Shown here in pieces: positions 1-9,225 of a stretch of 64,000 bases of DNA (positions within the stretch are counted from its first letter, which is position 1; each line of letters begins with the position of its first letter). Below the pieces are notes generated by a model that saw only the letters and a list, made by a program, of their open reading frames with translations, was not told the origin of the DNA and made no database searches. Both the position numbers and the translations under genes were made by a program. The stretch is from Massilia sp. CF038. Lineage in GTDB: Bacteria; Pseudomonadota; Gammaproteobacteria; Burkholderiales; Burkholderiaceae_D. The DNA lies in NCBI RefSeq assembly GCF_900129765.1, contig NZ_FQWU01000006.1, positions 62,001 through 126,000 on the forward strand, read 5' to 3'.

Positions 1-867
1 CTGATCGCCAACGACGGCGACGATCCTGCCTTCATCCGCGCGGTGACCACGCCCAAGCGCGGTGTCGGCATGGCGACTCTGGAAGTGCTGGGCGAGTTTT
101 CCAAGCAGTGGAATTGTTCGCTGTTTGAAGCGACTTTCAAGGGTGGCATCGAAGCCAAGCTGGCCGACCGCCAGCTGCTGCCGCTGCGCGACTTCTGCAA
201 TTTCATCAACCAGCTCGAAGCGCGCGCCAGCCGTCCAGGGCCATCGGGCAGCGGCGAAAACGCAGCCGCGGTGCTGGATGACATGATGAAAGAGATCGCC
301 TACGAGAGCTATCTGTACGACGTGTTTGAAGAGCGCGCGGCGCAGAGCAAATGGCAGAACGTGCTGGAATTTACCAACTGGCTCAAGGAGCGCGGCAACG
401 GCGGCAAGGACAAGTCGGGCGAAGAAAAGAACCTGCTCGAACTGACGCAGATGGTGGCCCTTATGAGCATGCTCGAAGGTCAGGACGAGGAGCCCGACGC
501 GGTGCGCATGTCGACCCTGCACGCTTCCAAGGGGCTGGAATATCCGCACGTATTTCTGGTGGGGGTCGAAGAAGGCATCTTGCCGCACAAGGGCGACCCG
601 GATGCGCCGATAGAAACGATCGCTGCGCGGGTGCAGGAAGAGCGGCGCCTGATGTACGTGGGGATCACGCGCGCCCAGCGTACCTTGCAGATCACCTGGT
701 GTAAAAAACGCAAACGGGCGGGCGAACAGGTGCATTGCGACCCCTCGCGCTTCATCAAGGAGATGGCGCTCGACGTGGGCGACGCCGTGCCAACGGAAGC
801 GGAAACGCTGTCGCCCAAAGACCGTCTGGCCAGCTTGAAGGCGCTGCTGAACACCCCCAAAACATGA
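1..867 (+). CDS. rep: ATP-dependent DNA helicase Rep, C-terminal part (5' truncated by window)
   Basis: Superfamily 1A 3'-5' DNA helicase that clears protein roadblocks from replication forks. The frame is open from base 1 and the first in-frame start-like codon (GTG at 43) is internal, so only the last ~288 residues are present. Visible are helicase motif V (TLHASKGLEYPHVFLVG, about nt 514-564), the following EEGILPH segment, and motif VI (EERRLMYVGITRAQ, about nt 637-678), which holds the arginine finger. Rep is chosen over UvrD or PcrA because the chain ends soon after motif VI (KDRLASLKALLN) and lacks the long UvrD tail. Its TGA overlaps the ATG of slyX, indicating translational coupling. 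Family certain, Rep assignment likely. Confidence 0.9.
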   Translation: MIANDGDDPAFIRAVTTPKRGVGMATLEVLGEFSKQWNCSLFEATFKGGIEAKLADRQLLPLRDFCNFINQLEARASRPGPSGSGENAAAVLDDMMKEIAYESYLYDVFEERAAQSKWQNVLEFTNWLKERGNGGKDKSGEEKNLLELTQMVALMSMLEGQDEEPDAVRMSTLHASKGLEYPHVFLVGVEEGILPHKGDPDAPIETIAARVQEERRLMYVGITRAQRTLQITWCKKRKRAGEQVHCDPSRFIKEMALDVGDAVPTEAETLSPKDRLASLKALLNTPKT

Positions 868-1085
868 ACATGGAGTTTGCAGTGAGCCAGGAAGAACGCT
901 TCGTCACGATCGAAATCAAGCTCGCGCACCAGGAAGACCTGGTCGATGAGCTCAACAAGCTGGTGTACCAGCAAAGCCGCCGCATCGACCAGCTCGAGGC
1001 CATGGTAAGCAAACTGGCCGAGCATGTGCGTAACAACGCGCATTCAGGGCCGGGCACGCTGAACGAGAAGCCGCCGCACTACTGA
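864..1085 (+). CDS. slyX: SlyX family protein
   Basis: Small (73 aa) acidic coiled-coil protein of the SlyX family, of unknown biochemical role. The typical pattern is visible: an amphipathic helix with IEIKLAHQEDLVDELNKLV followed by Q-Q-x-x-I-D-x-L-E, and a conserved C-terminal PPHY. The ATG at 864 overlaps the upstream stop (ATGA). ATG at 870 and GTG at 882 are alternative starts, and the family core begins near GTG 882. The stop (1083-1085) overlaps the next ATG as TGATG, so three genes in a row are coupled. Confidence 0.9.
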   Translation: MNMEFAVSQEERFVTIEIKLAHQEDLVDELNKLVYQQSRRIDQLEAMVSKLAEHVRNNAHSGPGTLNEKPPHY

Positions 1086-1483
1086 TGCGGCGGCATCGGG
1101 GCTGGTTATGCGTTGCGCTGGCGCTGGTCATCGCACTGGGGCTGGCCTCGCGCCGCGTGCCTGGTTTGTTCCCGCAGGTGCTGCAAAATTATCCGGGTGA
1201 CGCCTTGTGGGCGGTGGCGCTGTTTTTGTGCATTGCGCTTTTGCGGCCTGCGATGCCGTGCGGGATGCTGGCGTCATTGGCGCTGATCGTCGCTTGGGTC
1301 GATGAATTTGCGCAGCTGATCCAGGCGCCATGGCTGGTTGCGCTGCGGCGCACAACGGCGGGGCATCTGGTGCTCGGTTCCGGCTTCGATCCGCTGGACC
1401 TGGTGGCGTATGCAATCGGCATCGCCCTGGCCGCAACCGTCGATTACCTCCTACATCGCCCTCGCGGAGGCGGGGGCCCATAA
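1085..1483 (+). CDS. DUF2809 small integral membrane protein
   Basis: A 132-residue membrane protein resembling the DUF2809 family (function unknown). Four hydrophobic segments are visible, around residues 8-25, 38-56, 60-78 and 100-122. Between the third and fourth lies the family-like pattern W-x-D-E-F-x-Q-L-x-x-A-P-W. The start overlaps the slyX stop. The last ten codons (HRPRGGGGP region, from nt 1454) are encoded inside a REP palindrome, so the natural C-terminus was probably replaced or extended when the repeat arrived. Family call from pattern recognition; no function can be stated. Confidence 0.75.
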   Translation: MRRHRGWLCVALALVIALGLASRRVPGLFPQVLQNYPGDALWAVALFLCIALLRPAMPCGMLASLALIVAWVDEFAQLIQAPWLVALRRTTAGHLVLGSGFDPLDLVAYAIGIALAATVDYLLHRPRGGGGP

Positions 1484-1537
1484 CACCTCACCGAATCCGC
1501 ACACGTGGCATAGGCCCCCGCCTGCGCGAGGGCGATG
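1454..1537. repeat. REP/BIME palindromic element, locus A
   Basis: Two inverted REP arms: the left arm begins CATCGCCCTCGCGGAGGCG at 1454 and the right arm ends GCGCGAGGGCGATG at 1537, with about 25 nt between them. The same arms recur at 5971-6138, 24961-25049, 25276-25364, 40230-40313, 45767-45852 and 48893-48924. The left arm overlaps the 3' end of the DUF2809 gene. Confidence 0.85.
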
Positions 1538-1693
1538 AGGTGAAAACGCCGTCAATACTGGCCCGCTTTGTCGCGCACCGCAAACATGCATACACGCTTG
1601 CCAGTGACGCCCCCATGGCATCCTGCTATTATCTTTGGCTACGTGCTGCCTGCTATCCGCTGGCAGTTTTCCCTAGCACTCGCGAAAGATGCC

Positions 1694-3820
1694 ATGAACC
1701 GTCCCCAGATGCTTATCGTAGCCGCCAGCCTGGCGCTCATCCAATCCGCCTATGCCGCGCCTGCCGCCGCGCCGTTGCCGGCGTCGAACCCGCTGGCCGC
1801 GCCAAGCACGCTGCAGTTCGGGTATCCGGCCTTCGACAAGATCAAAAATGAGCACTTCAAGCCTGCGTACGTGGCCGGCATGCGCGAGCAGCTCGCTGAA
1901 ATTGCGGCCATCGCCAACAACAAGGAAGCGCCAACCTTCGAGAACACCATCGTCGCGATGGAAAAATCGGGCCAGCTGCTGACCCGCGTATCGACCATTT
2001 TCTACAGCCTGCAGGGCGCGAACACGAATGACGCGATGGACGCGATCGATCGTGAAATGTCGCCCAAGCTGGCCGCGCACACCGACGCCATTTACCTGAA
2101 CGACAAACTGTACCAGCGCGTCAAGACGCTGTTCGACAAGCGCGCTTCGCTCGGTCTGGATTCGGAATCGGCCTTCCTGCTTGAGCGCTACAACAAGGAC
2201 TTCGTGCTGGCCGGCGCCAACCTGTCCGCCGCCGACAAGAAAAAACTCAAGGCTTACAACGGGAAGATGGCCGTGCTGGGCACCACCTTCAGCCAGAACG
2301 TGCTCAAGGAAATCAACGCCGACGCGCTGGTCGTCAACACCCGCGCCGAACTGGCCGGCATGACCGATGCCGCGATCGACGCGGCCGCCGCCGAAGCCAA
2401 GAAGCGCAAGCTCGATGGCAAATTCGTGGTCCCGCTGGTCAATACCTCGGGTCAGCCACCGCTGGCAGTACTGACCAACCGCGCCACGCGCGAACGCCTG
2501 ATGGCAGCTTCGCTCGCACGCGGCAGCCATGGCGGCAAATTCGACAACCGTGGCGTGGTCACCAAGCTGGCCAAGCTGCGCGCCGAAAAGGCCGAGCTGC
2601 TGGGCTATCCTGACTTTGCTTCCTACTCGCTGGTCGACCAGACCGCCAAAGACACCGGCGCCGTCAACAAGCTGCTGTCGGAACTGGCCAAGCCAGCCGT
2701 GGCCAATGCCCGCAAGGAAGCGGCCGATCTGCAGAAGATCGTCGACGCCGACAAGGGCGGCTTCCAGATCGCTTCGTACGACTGGGCTTACTACACCGAC
2801 AAGGTGCGCGCGCAGCGTTACAGCTTCGACGAAAACCAGCTCAAGCCGTACTTCGAACTGGACAGCGTTCTGATCAAGGGTGTGTTCTTCGCCGCCGAAA
2901 AACTGTACGGCCTGACCTTCAAGGAACGCAAGGATCTGCCGGTTTACAACCCGGACGTGCGCGTGTTCGACGTGTTCGACGCTGACGGCAAGCAGATCTC
3001 GATCTTCATCGCCGACATGTACGCGCGCTCGAACAAGCAAGGCGGCGCCTGGATGAACGCCTACGTCTCGCAATCGGGCCTGATGGGTACCCATCCGGTC
3101 GTGGCCAATCACCTGAACATTCCAAAGCCGCCTGCCGGCGAGCCAACCCTGCTCACCGTGGACGAAGTCAAGACCGCTTTCCACGAGTTCGGCCACGCGC
3201 TGCATGGCTTGCTGTCGGACGTGAAGTATCCGCGCTTCTCGGGCACCAGCGTGCCACGCGACTTTGTAGAGTATCCATCGCAGGTCAATGAAATGTGGAT
3301 GGTCGCGCCTGAAGTGCTGGCCAACTACGCCAAGCATTACAAGACCGGCGAAGCAATGCCGAAGGAACTGCTGGAAAAGGTCGCCGCGTCGAAGAAATTC
3401 AACCAGGGCTTCACCACCACCGAATACCTGGCTGCATCCATCGTCGACCAGCGCTGGCACCAGCTGCCATCGAACAAAATCCCGACCGACGTCCTGGGCT
3501 TCGAAGCACAGGCACTGAAGGACGCGGGCGTCGACTTTGCGCCGGTACCGCCGCGCTATCGCACCACCTACTTCTCGCATAGCTGGGGTGGTTACTCGGC
3601 CGGCTACTACGCTTACCTGTGGAGCGAAAAGCTGGACGCGGACACGGTTGAATGGTTCAAGGAAAACGGTGGCCTGCAGCGCAAGAACGGCGACCACTTC
3701 CGTAAAACGCTGCTCTCGCGCGGCGGTACGCTCGACGCCATGGAACTGTTCCGCAACTTCCGCGGCCGTGATGCCAAGATCGAGCCATTGCTCGAACGCC
3801 GTGGCCTGACCGGTAACTGA
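1694..3820 (+). CDS. M3 family zinc metallopeptidase (peptidyl-dipeptidase Dcp/oligopeptidase A type), copy 1
   Basis: Thimet-oligopeptidase-family zinc peptidase that trims short peptides, here with an export signal and so probably periplasmic. The 708-aa product starts MNRPQMLIVAASLALIQSAYA, a good signal peptide; the longer reading frame from 1568 lacks this logic. The zinc motif HEFGH is at residues 497-501, and the third ligand Glu is expected in the VNEMW segment about 25 residues later. The conserved C-terminal loop reads HSWGGYSAGYY, one residue shorter than the HxxxGGY spacing in the neighbouring paralog and in typical M3 enzymes. It sits 12 bp upstream of a closely similar second copy, so this is a tandem duplication, probably one operon. 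Confidence 0.93.
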   Translation: MNRPQMLIVAASLALIQSAYAAPAAAPLPASNPLAAPSTLQFGYPAFDKIKNEHFKPAYVAGMREQLAEIAAIANNKEAPTFENTIVAMEKSGQLLTRVSTIFYSLQGANTNDAMDAIDREMSPKLAAHTDAIYLNDKLYQRVKTLFDKRASLGLDSESAFLLERYNKDFVLAGANLSAADKKKLKAYNGKMAVLGTTFSQNVLKEINADALVVNTRAELAGMTDAAIDAAAAEAKKRKLDGKFVVPLVNTSGQPPLAVLTNRATRERLMAASLARGSHGGKFDNRGVVTKLAKLRAEKAELLGYPDFASYSLVDQTAKDTGAVNKLLSELAKPAVANARKEAADLQKIVDADKGGFQIASYDWAYYTDKVRAQRYSFDENQLKPYFELDSVLIKGVFFAAEKLYGLTFKERKDLPVYNPDVRVFDVFDADGKQISIFIADMYARSNKQGGAWMNAYVSQSGLMGTHPVVANHLNIPKPPAGEPTLLTVDEVKTAFHEFGHALHGLLSDVKYPRFSGTSVPRDFVEYPSQVNEMWMVAPEVLANYAKHYKTGEAMPKELLEKVAASKKFNQGFTTTEYLAASIVDQRWHQLPSNKIPTDVLGFEAQALKDAGVDFAPVPPRYRTTYFSHSWGGYSAGYYAYLWSEKLDADTVEWFKENGGLQRKNGDHFRKTLLSRGGTLDAMELFRNFRGRDAKIEPLLERRGLTGN

Positions 3821-3832
3821 TCGGAGCCGCTG

Positions 3833-5962
3833 ATGAACCGTCCTCACCTGATGATCATCGCGGCCAGCCTGGCCGCCGCGGGCTTCACGTTCGCGGCGCC
3901 AGTAGCGGCCGCCATCGATGCCGCCAATCCGTTTGCGCAAGAGAGCAAACTGCCGTTCAATTATCCGCAGTTCGACAAGATCGATAATGCGCACTTCAAA
4001 CCTGCGTTCGAAGAAGGCATGCGCATCCAGGCCGAAGAAATCGCGGCCATTGCGAATAACCCGAAGCCGGCCACCTTCGAGAACACCATCGTTGCGATGG
4101 AGCGTTCCGGGCGTCTGCTCAATCGCGTCAGCAGTGTGTTTGGCAACCTCTCGGGCGCCAACACCAACCCTGCCATCCAGGCGCTGGAAACCGAACTGTC
4201 GCCCAAGCAGTCAGCCCACAGCGACAGCATTCGCCTGAACGAAAAACTGTTCGCGCGCATTAAGACCTTGTACGACAAGCGCGCCAAGCTCAAACTCGAT
4301 GCGGAATCGCGCTTCCTGCTCGAGCGTTATCACACCGACTTCGTGCGCGCCGGTGCACGCCTGTCGGGCGCAGACAAGGAAAAACTGCGCGCCTATAACA
4401 GCGAACTGGCTTCGCTCACCACCACATTCGCTCAAAACGTGCTGAAGGAGTCGAATGCCGCTGCACTGGTGGTCGACACCCGCGCCGAACTGGCCGGCAT
4501 GTCGGATGCGGCAATTGAGGCTGCCGCCAACACAGCCAAGGCGCGCGGTATGGAAGGCAAGTTCCTGATCCCGGTGACCAATACCACCGGCCAGGCGCCT
4601 TTGTCGGTGCTGACCAATCGCGCCACGCGTCAGCGTTTGCTGGAAGCGTCGATGTCGCGCGGCAGCCGTGGTGGCGCTTACGACAACACTGGCGTCGTCC
4701 TGAAGATCGCCAAGCTGCGCGCCGAACGGGCCGCCTTGCTGGGCTATCCGAACCATGCCGCATACGCACTGGAAGACCAGACCGCGCGCGATGTTGGCAC
4801 CGTCAACAAGCTGATGTCCGAGTTTGCCAAGCCGGCCGTGGCCAACGCGCGCCGCGAAGCAGCCGAGATCCAGCAAGCGATCGATGCCGACAAGGGCGGA
4901 TTCGAACTGGCAGCGCACGACTGGGCGTACTACAGCGACAAGGTACGCGCCCAGCGTTTCAACTTCGATGCGGCGCAGCTCAAGCCCTACTTCGAGTTGA
5001 ACAATGTGCTGACCAATGGCGTGTTTTTCGCAGCCGGCAAGGTGTATGGTCTCACCTTCAAGGAGCGCAAGGACCTGCCGGTGTACGATCCGGACGTGCG
5101 CGTGTTCGACGTGATCGACGCCAACGGCAAGCCGCTGGCGATTTTCATTGCCGACTTCTACGCACGCGGCAACAAGCGCGGCGGTGCATGGGCCAATGCC
5201 TACGTCTCGCAGGCCCGTCTGACCGGCACCCATCCTGTCATCGGCAATCACCTCAACATTCCCAAGCCGGCAGCGGGCGAACCGACGCTGCTGACCTTTG
5301 ACGAAGTGCGCACCATGTTCCATGAATTTGGTCACGCACTGCACGGCATGTTCTCGGACGTGAAATACCCGCGTTTTGCCGGCACCCGTGTGCCGCGCGA
5401 TTTCGTGGAGTTCCCTTCGCAGGTCAACGAGATGTGGGTGGTCTGGCCTGAAGTGCTGAGCAACTACGCCAAGCACTACAAGACTGGCGCATTGATGCCG
5501 CAGGAGCTGCTTGACAAGGTGATGGCTTCCAAGAAGTTCAACGAAGGCTACCGCATGACCGAGTCGCTCGCGGCCGGCATTCTGGATCAACGCTGGCATC
5601 AGCTGGGCGCCAGCCAGATCCCGACCGATGTGGTGGCATTTGAAGCGCAAGCCCTGAAAGAGGCAGGCGTGGACTTTGCGCCCGTGCCGACGCGCTATCG
5701 CACCACCTACTTCTCGCACGTGTTCTCGGGCGGATATTCGGCCGGCTACTACGGTTATCTGTGGAGCGAAAAGCTCGACGCCGATACTGTCGAGTGGTTC
5801 AAGGAGAATGGCGGCCTGTCGCGCAAGAACGGCGACTACTTCCGCAAGATGCTGCTCTCGCGCGGCGGTACTATGGATGCGATGGAAATGTATCGCAATT
5901 TCCGTGGGCGCGATGCGACCGTGGATGCATTGCTTGAAAAGCGTGGCTTGACCGCGAAGTAA
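3833..5962 (+). CDS. M3 family zinc metallopeptidase (Dcp/oligopeptidase A type), copy 2
   Basis: A 709-aa paralog of the preceding gene, very similar along its whole length. It has a signal peptide (MNRPHLMIIAASLAAAGFTF, cleavage likely near APVAAA), HEFGH at residues 497-501, VNEMW downstream, and the full-length loop HVFSGGYSAGYYGY. The start is well placed, with a GGAG about 9 nt upstream in the 12-bp gap after copy 1. Expected activity is cleavage of oligopeptides in the periplasm. A REP cluster follows directly and separates it from the convergent DUF885 gene. Family assignment is firm; substrate specificity cannot be read. Confidence 0.94.
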   Translation: MNRPHLMIIAASLAAAGFTFAAPVAAAIDAANPFAQESKLPFNYPQFDKIDNAHFKPAFEEGMRIQAEEIAAIANNPKPATFENTIVAMERSGRLLNRVSSVFGNLSGANTNPAIQALETELSPKQSAHSDSIRLNEKLFARIKTLYDKRAKLKLDAESRFLLERYHTDFVRAGARLSGADKEKLRAYNSELASLTTTFAQNVLKESNAAALVVDTRAELAGMSDAAIEAAANTAKARGMEGKFLIPVTNTTGQAPLSVLTNRATRQRLLEASMSRGSRGGAYDNTGVVLKIAKLRAERAALLGYPNHAAYALEDQTARDVGTVNKLMSEFAKPAVANARREAAEIQQAIDADKGGFELAAHDWAYYSDKVRAQRFNFDAAQLKPYFELNNVLTNGVFFAAGKVYGLTFKERKDLPVYDPDVRVFDVIDANGKPLAIFIADFYARGNKRGGAWANAYVSQARLTGTHPVIGNHLNIPKPAAGEPTLLTFDEVRTMFHEFGHALHGMFSDVKYPRFAGTRVPRDFVEFPSQVNEMWVVWPEVLSNYAKHYKTGALMPQELLDKVMASKKFNEGYRMTESLAAGILDQRWHQLGASQIPTDVVAFEAQALKEAGVDFAPVPTRYRTTYFSHVFSGGYSAGYYGYLWSEKLDADTVEWFKENGGLSRKNGDYFRKMLLSRGGTMDAMEMYRNFRGRDATVDALLEKRGLTAK

Positions 5963-5970
5963 GAAATACC

Positions 5971-6138
5971 CATCGTCCTCGCGAAGGCGCCGAAGCTGTT
6001 CAGCATACACATCGTCCTCGCGAAGGCGGGGACCCATAGCATGCTGAATAACTTCGGTAGCGTGGTATAGGTCCCCGCCTTCGCGAGGACGATGTTTTGG
6101 TCTTCTTGCTGAACGACTGCGGTAGCGCGAGGACGATG
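5971..6138. repeat. REP/BIME cluster, locus B, nested or rearranged
   Basis: The whole gap between two convergent genes is REP-derived. A complete inner element runs from about 6010 to 6094 with arms GTCCTCGCGAAGGCGGGGAC and its inverse. It is flanked by outer partial arms (CATCGTCCTCGCGAAGGCG at 5971 and GCGCGAGGACGATG ending 6138). The outer flanks also carry inverted GCTGTTCAGCA / TGCTGAACGA segments, so one BIME appears to have landed in another, or two recombined. Confidence 0.8.
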
Positions 6139-6141
6139 TTT

Positions 6142-7956
6142 TTATGCCTTCTTGCGCTTCTCAATCCACTCGTTCACCACGCCTTCAAGCAGGGTCAAAG
6201 GCAGTGCGCCGTGGGTCAGCACTTCGTTGTGGAACTGCTTCAGATCGAAACGGTCGCCCAGCACCTGGCGTGCATGCTCTCGCAGCGCCAGAATTTTCAG
6301 CATGCCGGTCTTGTAGGCCAGCGCCTGACCCGGGTCGACGAAGTAGCGCTCCACCTCCGCCGTCACGTCGCCTTCGCTCATCCCCGTGTTATCCATCATG
6401 TAGGTGATGGCCTGCTCGCGCGTCCAGTGTTTGTAGTGGATGCCGGAATCGACCACCAGCCTGGTGGCCCGCATCATCTCGTCGCGCAGACGTCCCAGGG
6501 TATCCAGCGGCGCGCGCCCGTATCCCAGCTCGTAGGCCAGACGCTCCGAATACAAGGCCCAGCCTTCGGCGTAGGCGGTAAACGGAATCACGCGCCGGAA
6601 GAACGGCACATTCTGCAGCTCCTGCGCGATGGCGACCTGGAAGTGATGGCCAGGGATGCCTTCATGGTAGGCCAGCGTGCGCATGGCAAATTTTGGCGTC
6701 TCGCCAGGCGCGCGCATGTTCGCGTAAAACACGCCGGGACGGGTGCCGTCGAAGGAGCCGCTGTCGTAATACGCACCGGGCGCTGTCGCTTGCGAGAACT
6801 CGGGTATGGCGCGCACTTCCACGCCCAGCTTGGGCCGCACATCGAAGGCGCCGGCCAGGCCCTGGTTGATCTCGTCCAGGATCTCCTGGTAACGCGCCAG
6901 CATCGCCTTCTTGCCTTCCGGGGTGTTGGGGTACTGCTGCGCCGGGTCTTTTGCCAGCTGCTGCACGCGCGCACCAACGGTGCCGCTCGTCAGACCCTGG
7001 TCCTTTAGAATGGCTTCCATCTCGCTGCTCACGCGCGCCACTTCGGCCAGGCCGACTTCGTGCACCTGCTGCGGCGTCATGTCGGTGGTGGTGTGCTTGC
7101 GCACGCACCAGGCATAGTAATTGTCGCCATTGGGCAGGCTCCACGCGCCGTTGTTGCGCGTCGCTTTCGGCTGCAGCGCGGTGAAGTAGGCAATCAGCTT
7201 CTGGTAGGCCGGCGTGACGCTGGCGCCGATGGCCTGCTCGGCCTGGGCCAGCAGCCTGGCGCGTGTGGCACTGTCGATGGTGGCGACCTTGCCCAGTTTT
7301 TCGTCGAAACTGATGTACAAGGCGTTTTCTTTGGCCGGCTTGGCGCTGAAGTCCTGCATTTGCAGCAGCACCTTTTCGACCGCAAAGCGCGGCGGAATGA
7401 CGCCCTTTGCTTCACGCAGTTTCAGCGATTCGATCAGCTGGTCGAACTTGAGCGGGATCTTGTTCAGGCGCGTGATGTAATTGTTGGCCTCTTCCAGGTT
7501 CGTGACCTGGTGGGTCTGGATCAGGAAGTTGGGCGTGGCGCTTTGTACGCCAAACATTTGATTGACCGGGAAATCGTGCCAGCGATACGGTTCGCCATCG
7601 ACTTGGGACTGCAGGAAGAACGCCAGCGTGTCGTACGACAGCTGGCCTTCGCGGTCCAGCGCCGCGCGGTCGTAGCGCTTGAGTGTCGTCAGTGCGTTTT
7701 TCAGGTCGTTGAAGACCTTGTCGTCGTGCGCAGGGGAGACGTCGTCGAGCTTGGTGCTGTGGAAGTCCAGCGCGGGCGGCAGCAGGCGCATGGACGACAG
7801 CATTTCAGGACTGTCAAACGCAAACGAGGCGAACACGCGACCATAAAACCAGTCAATGCTGAGCGGTTTGAAGTACCAGGTGTGGGCGCCAATGCCGGCC
7901 ACCACCAGGATCGCTATTGCCAGCAAACCCAGCGTCCACTTCGCGAAACGTTTCAT
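6142..7956 (-). CDS. DUF885 family protein, membrane-anchored putative metallohydrolase
   Basis: A 604-aa DUF885 protein. Residues 6-24 (FAKWTLGLLAIAILVVAGI) form an uncleaved anchor or signal, so the bulk lies outside the cytoplasm. The family hallmark HEGIPGHH is at residues 431-438. This HExxxxH-like motif suggests a zinc-dependent peptidase distantly related to M32-type enzymes, but that is inference. Downstream segments such as YAEGWALYSERLAYELG also match the family. Convergent with the M3 peptidase genes, separated only by REP DNA. Length is normal for the family. Confidence 0.88.
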   Translation of the reverse strand: MKRFAKWTLGLLAIAILVVAGIGAHTWYFKPLSIDWFYGRVFASFAFDSPEMLSSMRLLPPALDFHSTKLDDVSPAHDDKVFNDLKNALTTLKRYDRAALDREGQLSYDTLAFFLQSQVDGEPYRWHDFPVNQMFGVQSATPNFLIQTHQVTNLEEANNYITRLNKIPLKFDQLIESLKLREAKGVIPPRFAVEKVLLQMQDFSAKPAKENALYISFDEKLGKVATIDSATRARLLAQAEQAIGASVTPAYQKLIAYFTALQPKATRNNGAWSLPNGDNYYAWCVRKHTTTDMTPQQVHEVGLAEVARVSSEMEAILKDQGLTSGTVGARVQQLAKDPAQQYPNTPEGKKAMLARYQEILDEINQGLAGAFDVRPKLGVEVRAIPEFSQATAPGAYYDSGSFDGTRPGVFYANMRAPGETPKFAMRTLAYHEGIPGHHFQVAIAQELQNVPFFRRVIPFTAYAEGWALYSERLAYELGYGRAPLDTLGRLRDEMMRATRLVVDSGIHYKHWTREQAITYMMDNTGMSEGDVTAEVERYFVDPGQALAYKTGMLKILALREHARQVLGDRFDLKQFHNEVLTHGALPLTLLEGVVNEWIEKRKKA

Positions 7957-8214
7957 TTGTTATCCATTGTGCACTTTTTGACAGGAAAAAAGAGTAACAC
8001 AGGCGCAACTGCGTGAACATGGTGCGGCAACAATTTCTGTATATGCATACGGGCGAAGATAAAAGAGATCCTGGACGGGATGGAGTAGCGTGATTCTCTC
8101 TAAATAGTATTAAATTACGCACCCTTGCCGAATAGATTCGCAAAAAAGTCCCGCCTCAATATACTGGCGTCACTTGCTTTGTAGACGCAAGTGACACTGA
8201 CGAGGAAGACCACT

Positions 8215-8667
8215 ATGCTTACTATTTCACGCGTAATCGCTCTGGCAGCCATGGGCTCGGCATTGAGCGCCTGTTATGTGGTGCCACTGAACCAATATCC
8301 GGCTTCAAACAACAATCCCGCTTTCAACAATGCCCAAGGCACCGCCTTTGTACCGATCACTGCCGTGCGCCCGCCGTTCTCGGCGCGCCTGTACCCCAGC
8401 AATGAGGCAGCATCGCGCATCGGCAATGTGGCGGGCGTGATCAGCAACCCGGAACGCGGCCACGGTGAATTCAGCTTCAATCTCGCTGGCGAGTCCTTCA
8501 TTGGTGAAGCGACCCGCGCGCCAAGTTCCACCAGGGGTGTGGCCAACGCCAGCGGCAACCGGGGCGGCTTCGTGAAATGCGATTACGCGATGAGCTCGGC
8601 GTCATTGGGCACCGGCACCTGCCTGTTCTCCAATGGGGCCCAGTACAGCATGCACATTTCGCAGTAA
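8215..8667 (+). CDS. Putative lipoprotein, unknown function
   Basis: A 150-aa protein with a lipoprotein signal: MLTISRVIALAAMGSALSAC, lipobox LSAC, lipid-modified Cys at residue 20. A good ribosome-binding site (GAGGAAG, 8202-8208) precedes ATG 8215, so this start is preferred over ATG 8191. The C-terminal half has a G-E-x-F/S-F-G-E-A-T pattern and a short C-D-Y ... G-T-G-T-C segment that may form a disulfide. No domain is recognised. Envelope location inferred from the signal. Confidence 0.75.
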   Translation: MLTISRVIALAAMGSALSACYVVPLNQYPASNNNPAFNNAQGTAFVPITAVRPPFSARLYPSNEAASRIGNVAGVISNPERGHGEFSFNLAGESFIGEATRAPSSTRGVANASGNRGGFVKCDYAMSSASLGTGTCLFSNGAQYSMHISQ

Positions 8668-8733
8668 GCGAAAGAGCTGGCTGCAAAAACTTGCCTACTG
8701 TACAATACTCCGGCTTCCATTCTTCCCCATTCC

Positions 8734-9225
8734 ATGAAAACTTGCCTGATTCTCGCCCTGGTCCTGTCGCTGACCGCTTGTGCCTCGAAAGAACAAAAGC
8801 GCGTCACCGACATCGCCGCAACGCCCCTGCGTGACTTTAATCTGACGCCGGCCGACATTCCGCCGGTCCTGACCGAGGCCAAGCTCAAGCCTTACCAGAC
8901 CCCCGCCGACCAAAGCTGCGAAGGTCTGCGCGCGCAGGTCAGCGTGCTCGACGAAGTGCTGGGGCCGGACGTCGACGTCGAGGCAGTGGAGCTGGCGAAG
9001 GCTGCAAAAGCGAAGTCGGCGGTAAGCAATGCGGCTGCGGGTGCGCTGCAAAAAACGGTGGAGGGTGCCATCCCCTTCCGCGGCTGGGTACGCAAGCTGA
9101 GCGGCGCCGAACGCCACTCCGCTGAAGCGACCGCCGCGATTTCAGCCGGCACAGCACGCCGCGCCTTCCTCAAGGGCATGGCTGTCGCCAAATCTTGCCA
9201 ACAGGTTGTTGTCGCCCAGCGATGA
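8734..9225 (+). CDS. Putative lipoprotein, unknown function
   Basis: A 163-aa protein beginning MKTCLILALVLSLTACASKE, with lipobox LTAC and lipidated Cys at residue 16. The mature part is alanine-rich with a central predicted helical stretch (VDVEAVELAKAAKAKSAVSN), two cysteines (in DQSCEGL and KSCQQ) and a short G-A-I-P-F-R-G-W-V-R-K-L-S-G motif, which looks like a conserved proteobacterial hypothetical family. Its stop overlaps the next start (ATGA), so it is coupled to the YjbR-like gene. Function unknown. Confidence 0.75.
   Translation: MKTCLILALVLSLTACASKEQKRVTDIAATPLRDFNLTPADIPPVLTEAKLKPYQTPADQSCEGLRAQVSVLDEVLGPDVDVEAVELAKAAKAKSAVSNAAAGALQKTVEGAIPFRGWVRKLSGAERHSAEATAAISAGTARRAFLKGMAVAKSCQQVVVAQR

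Noticed and set aside
1673-3994. 773-codon minus-strand open frame across the first M3 peptidase
   Set aside because: A mirror of codon bias in GC-rich DNA: low-information composition (His/Arg/Gly/Val-rich), no domain, and the plus strand has a strong family match.
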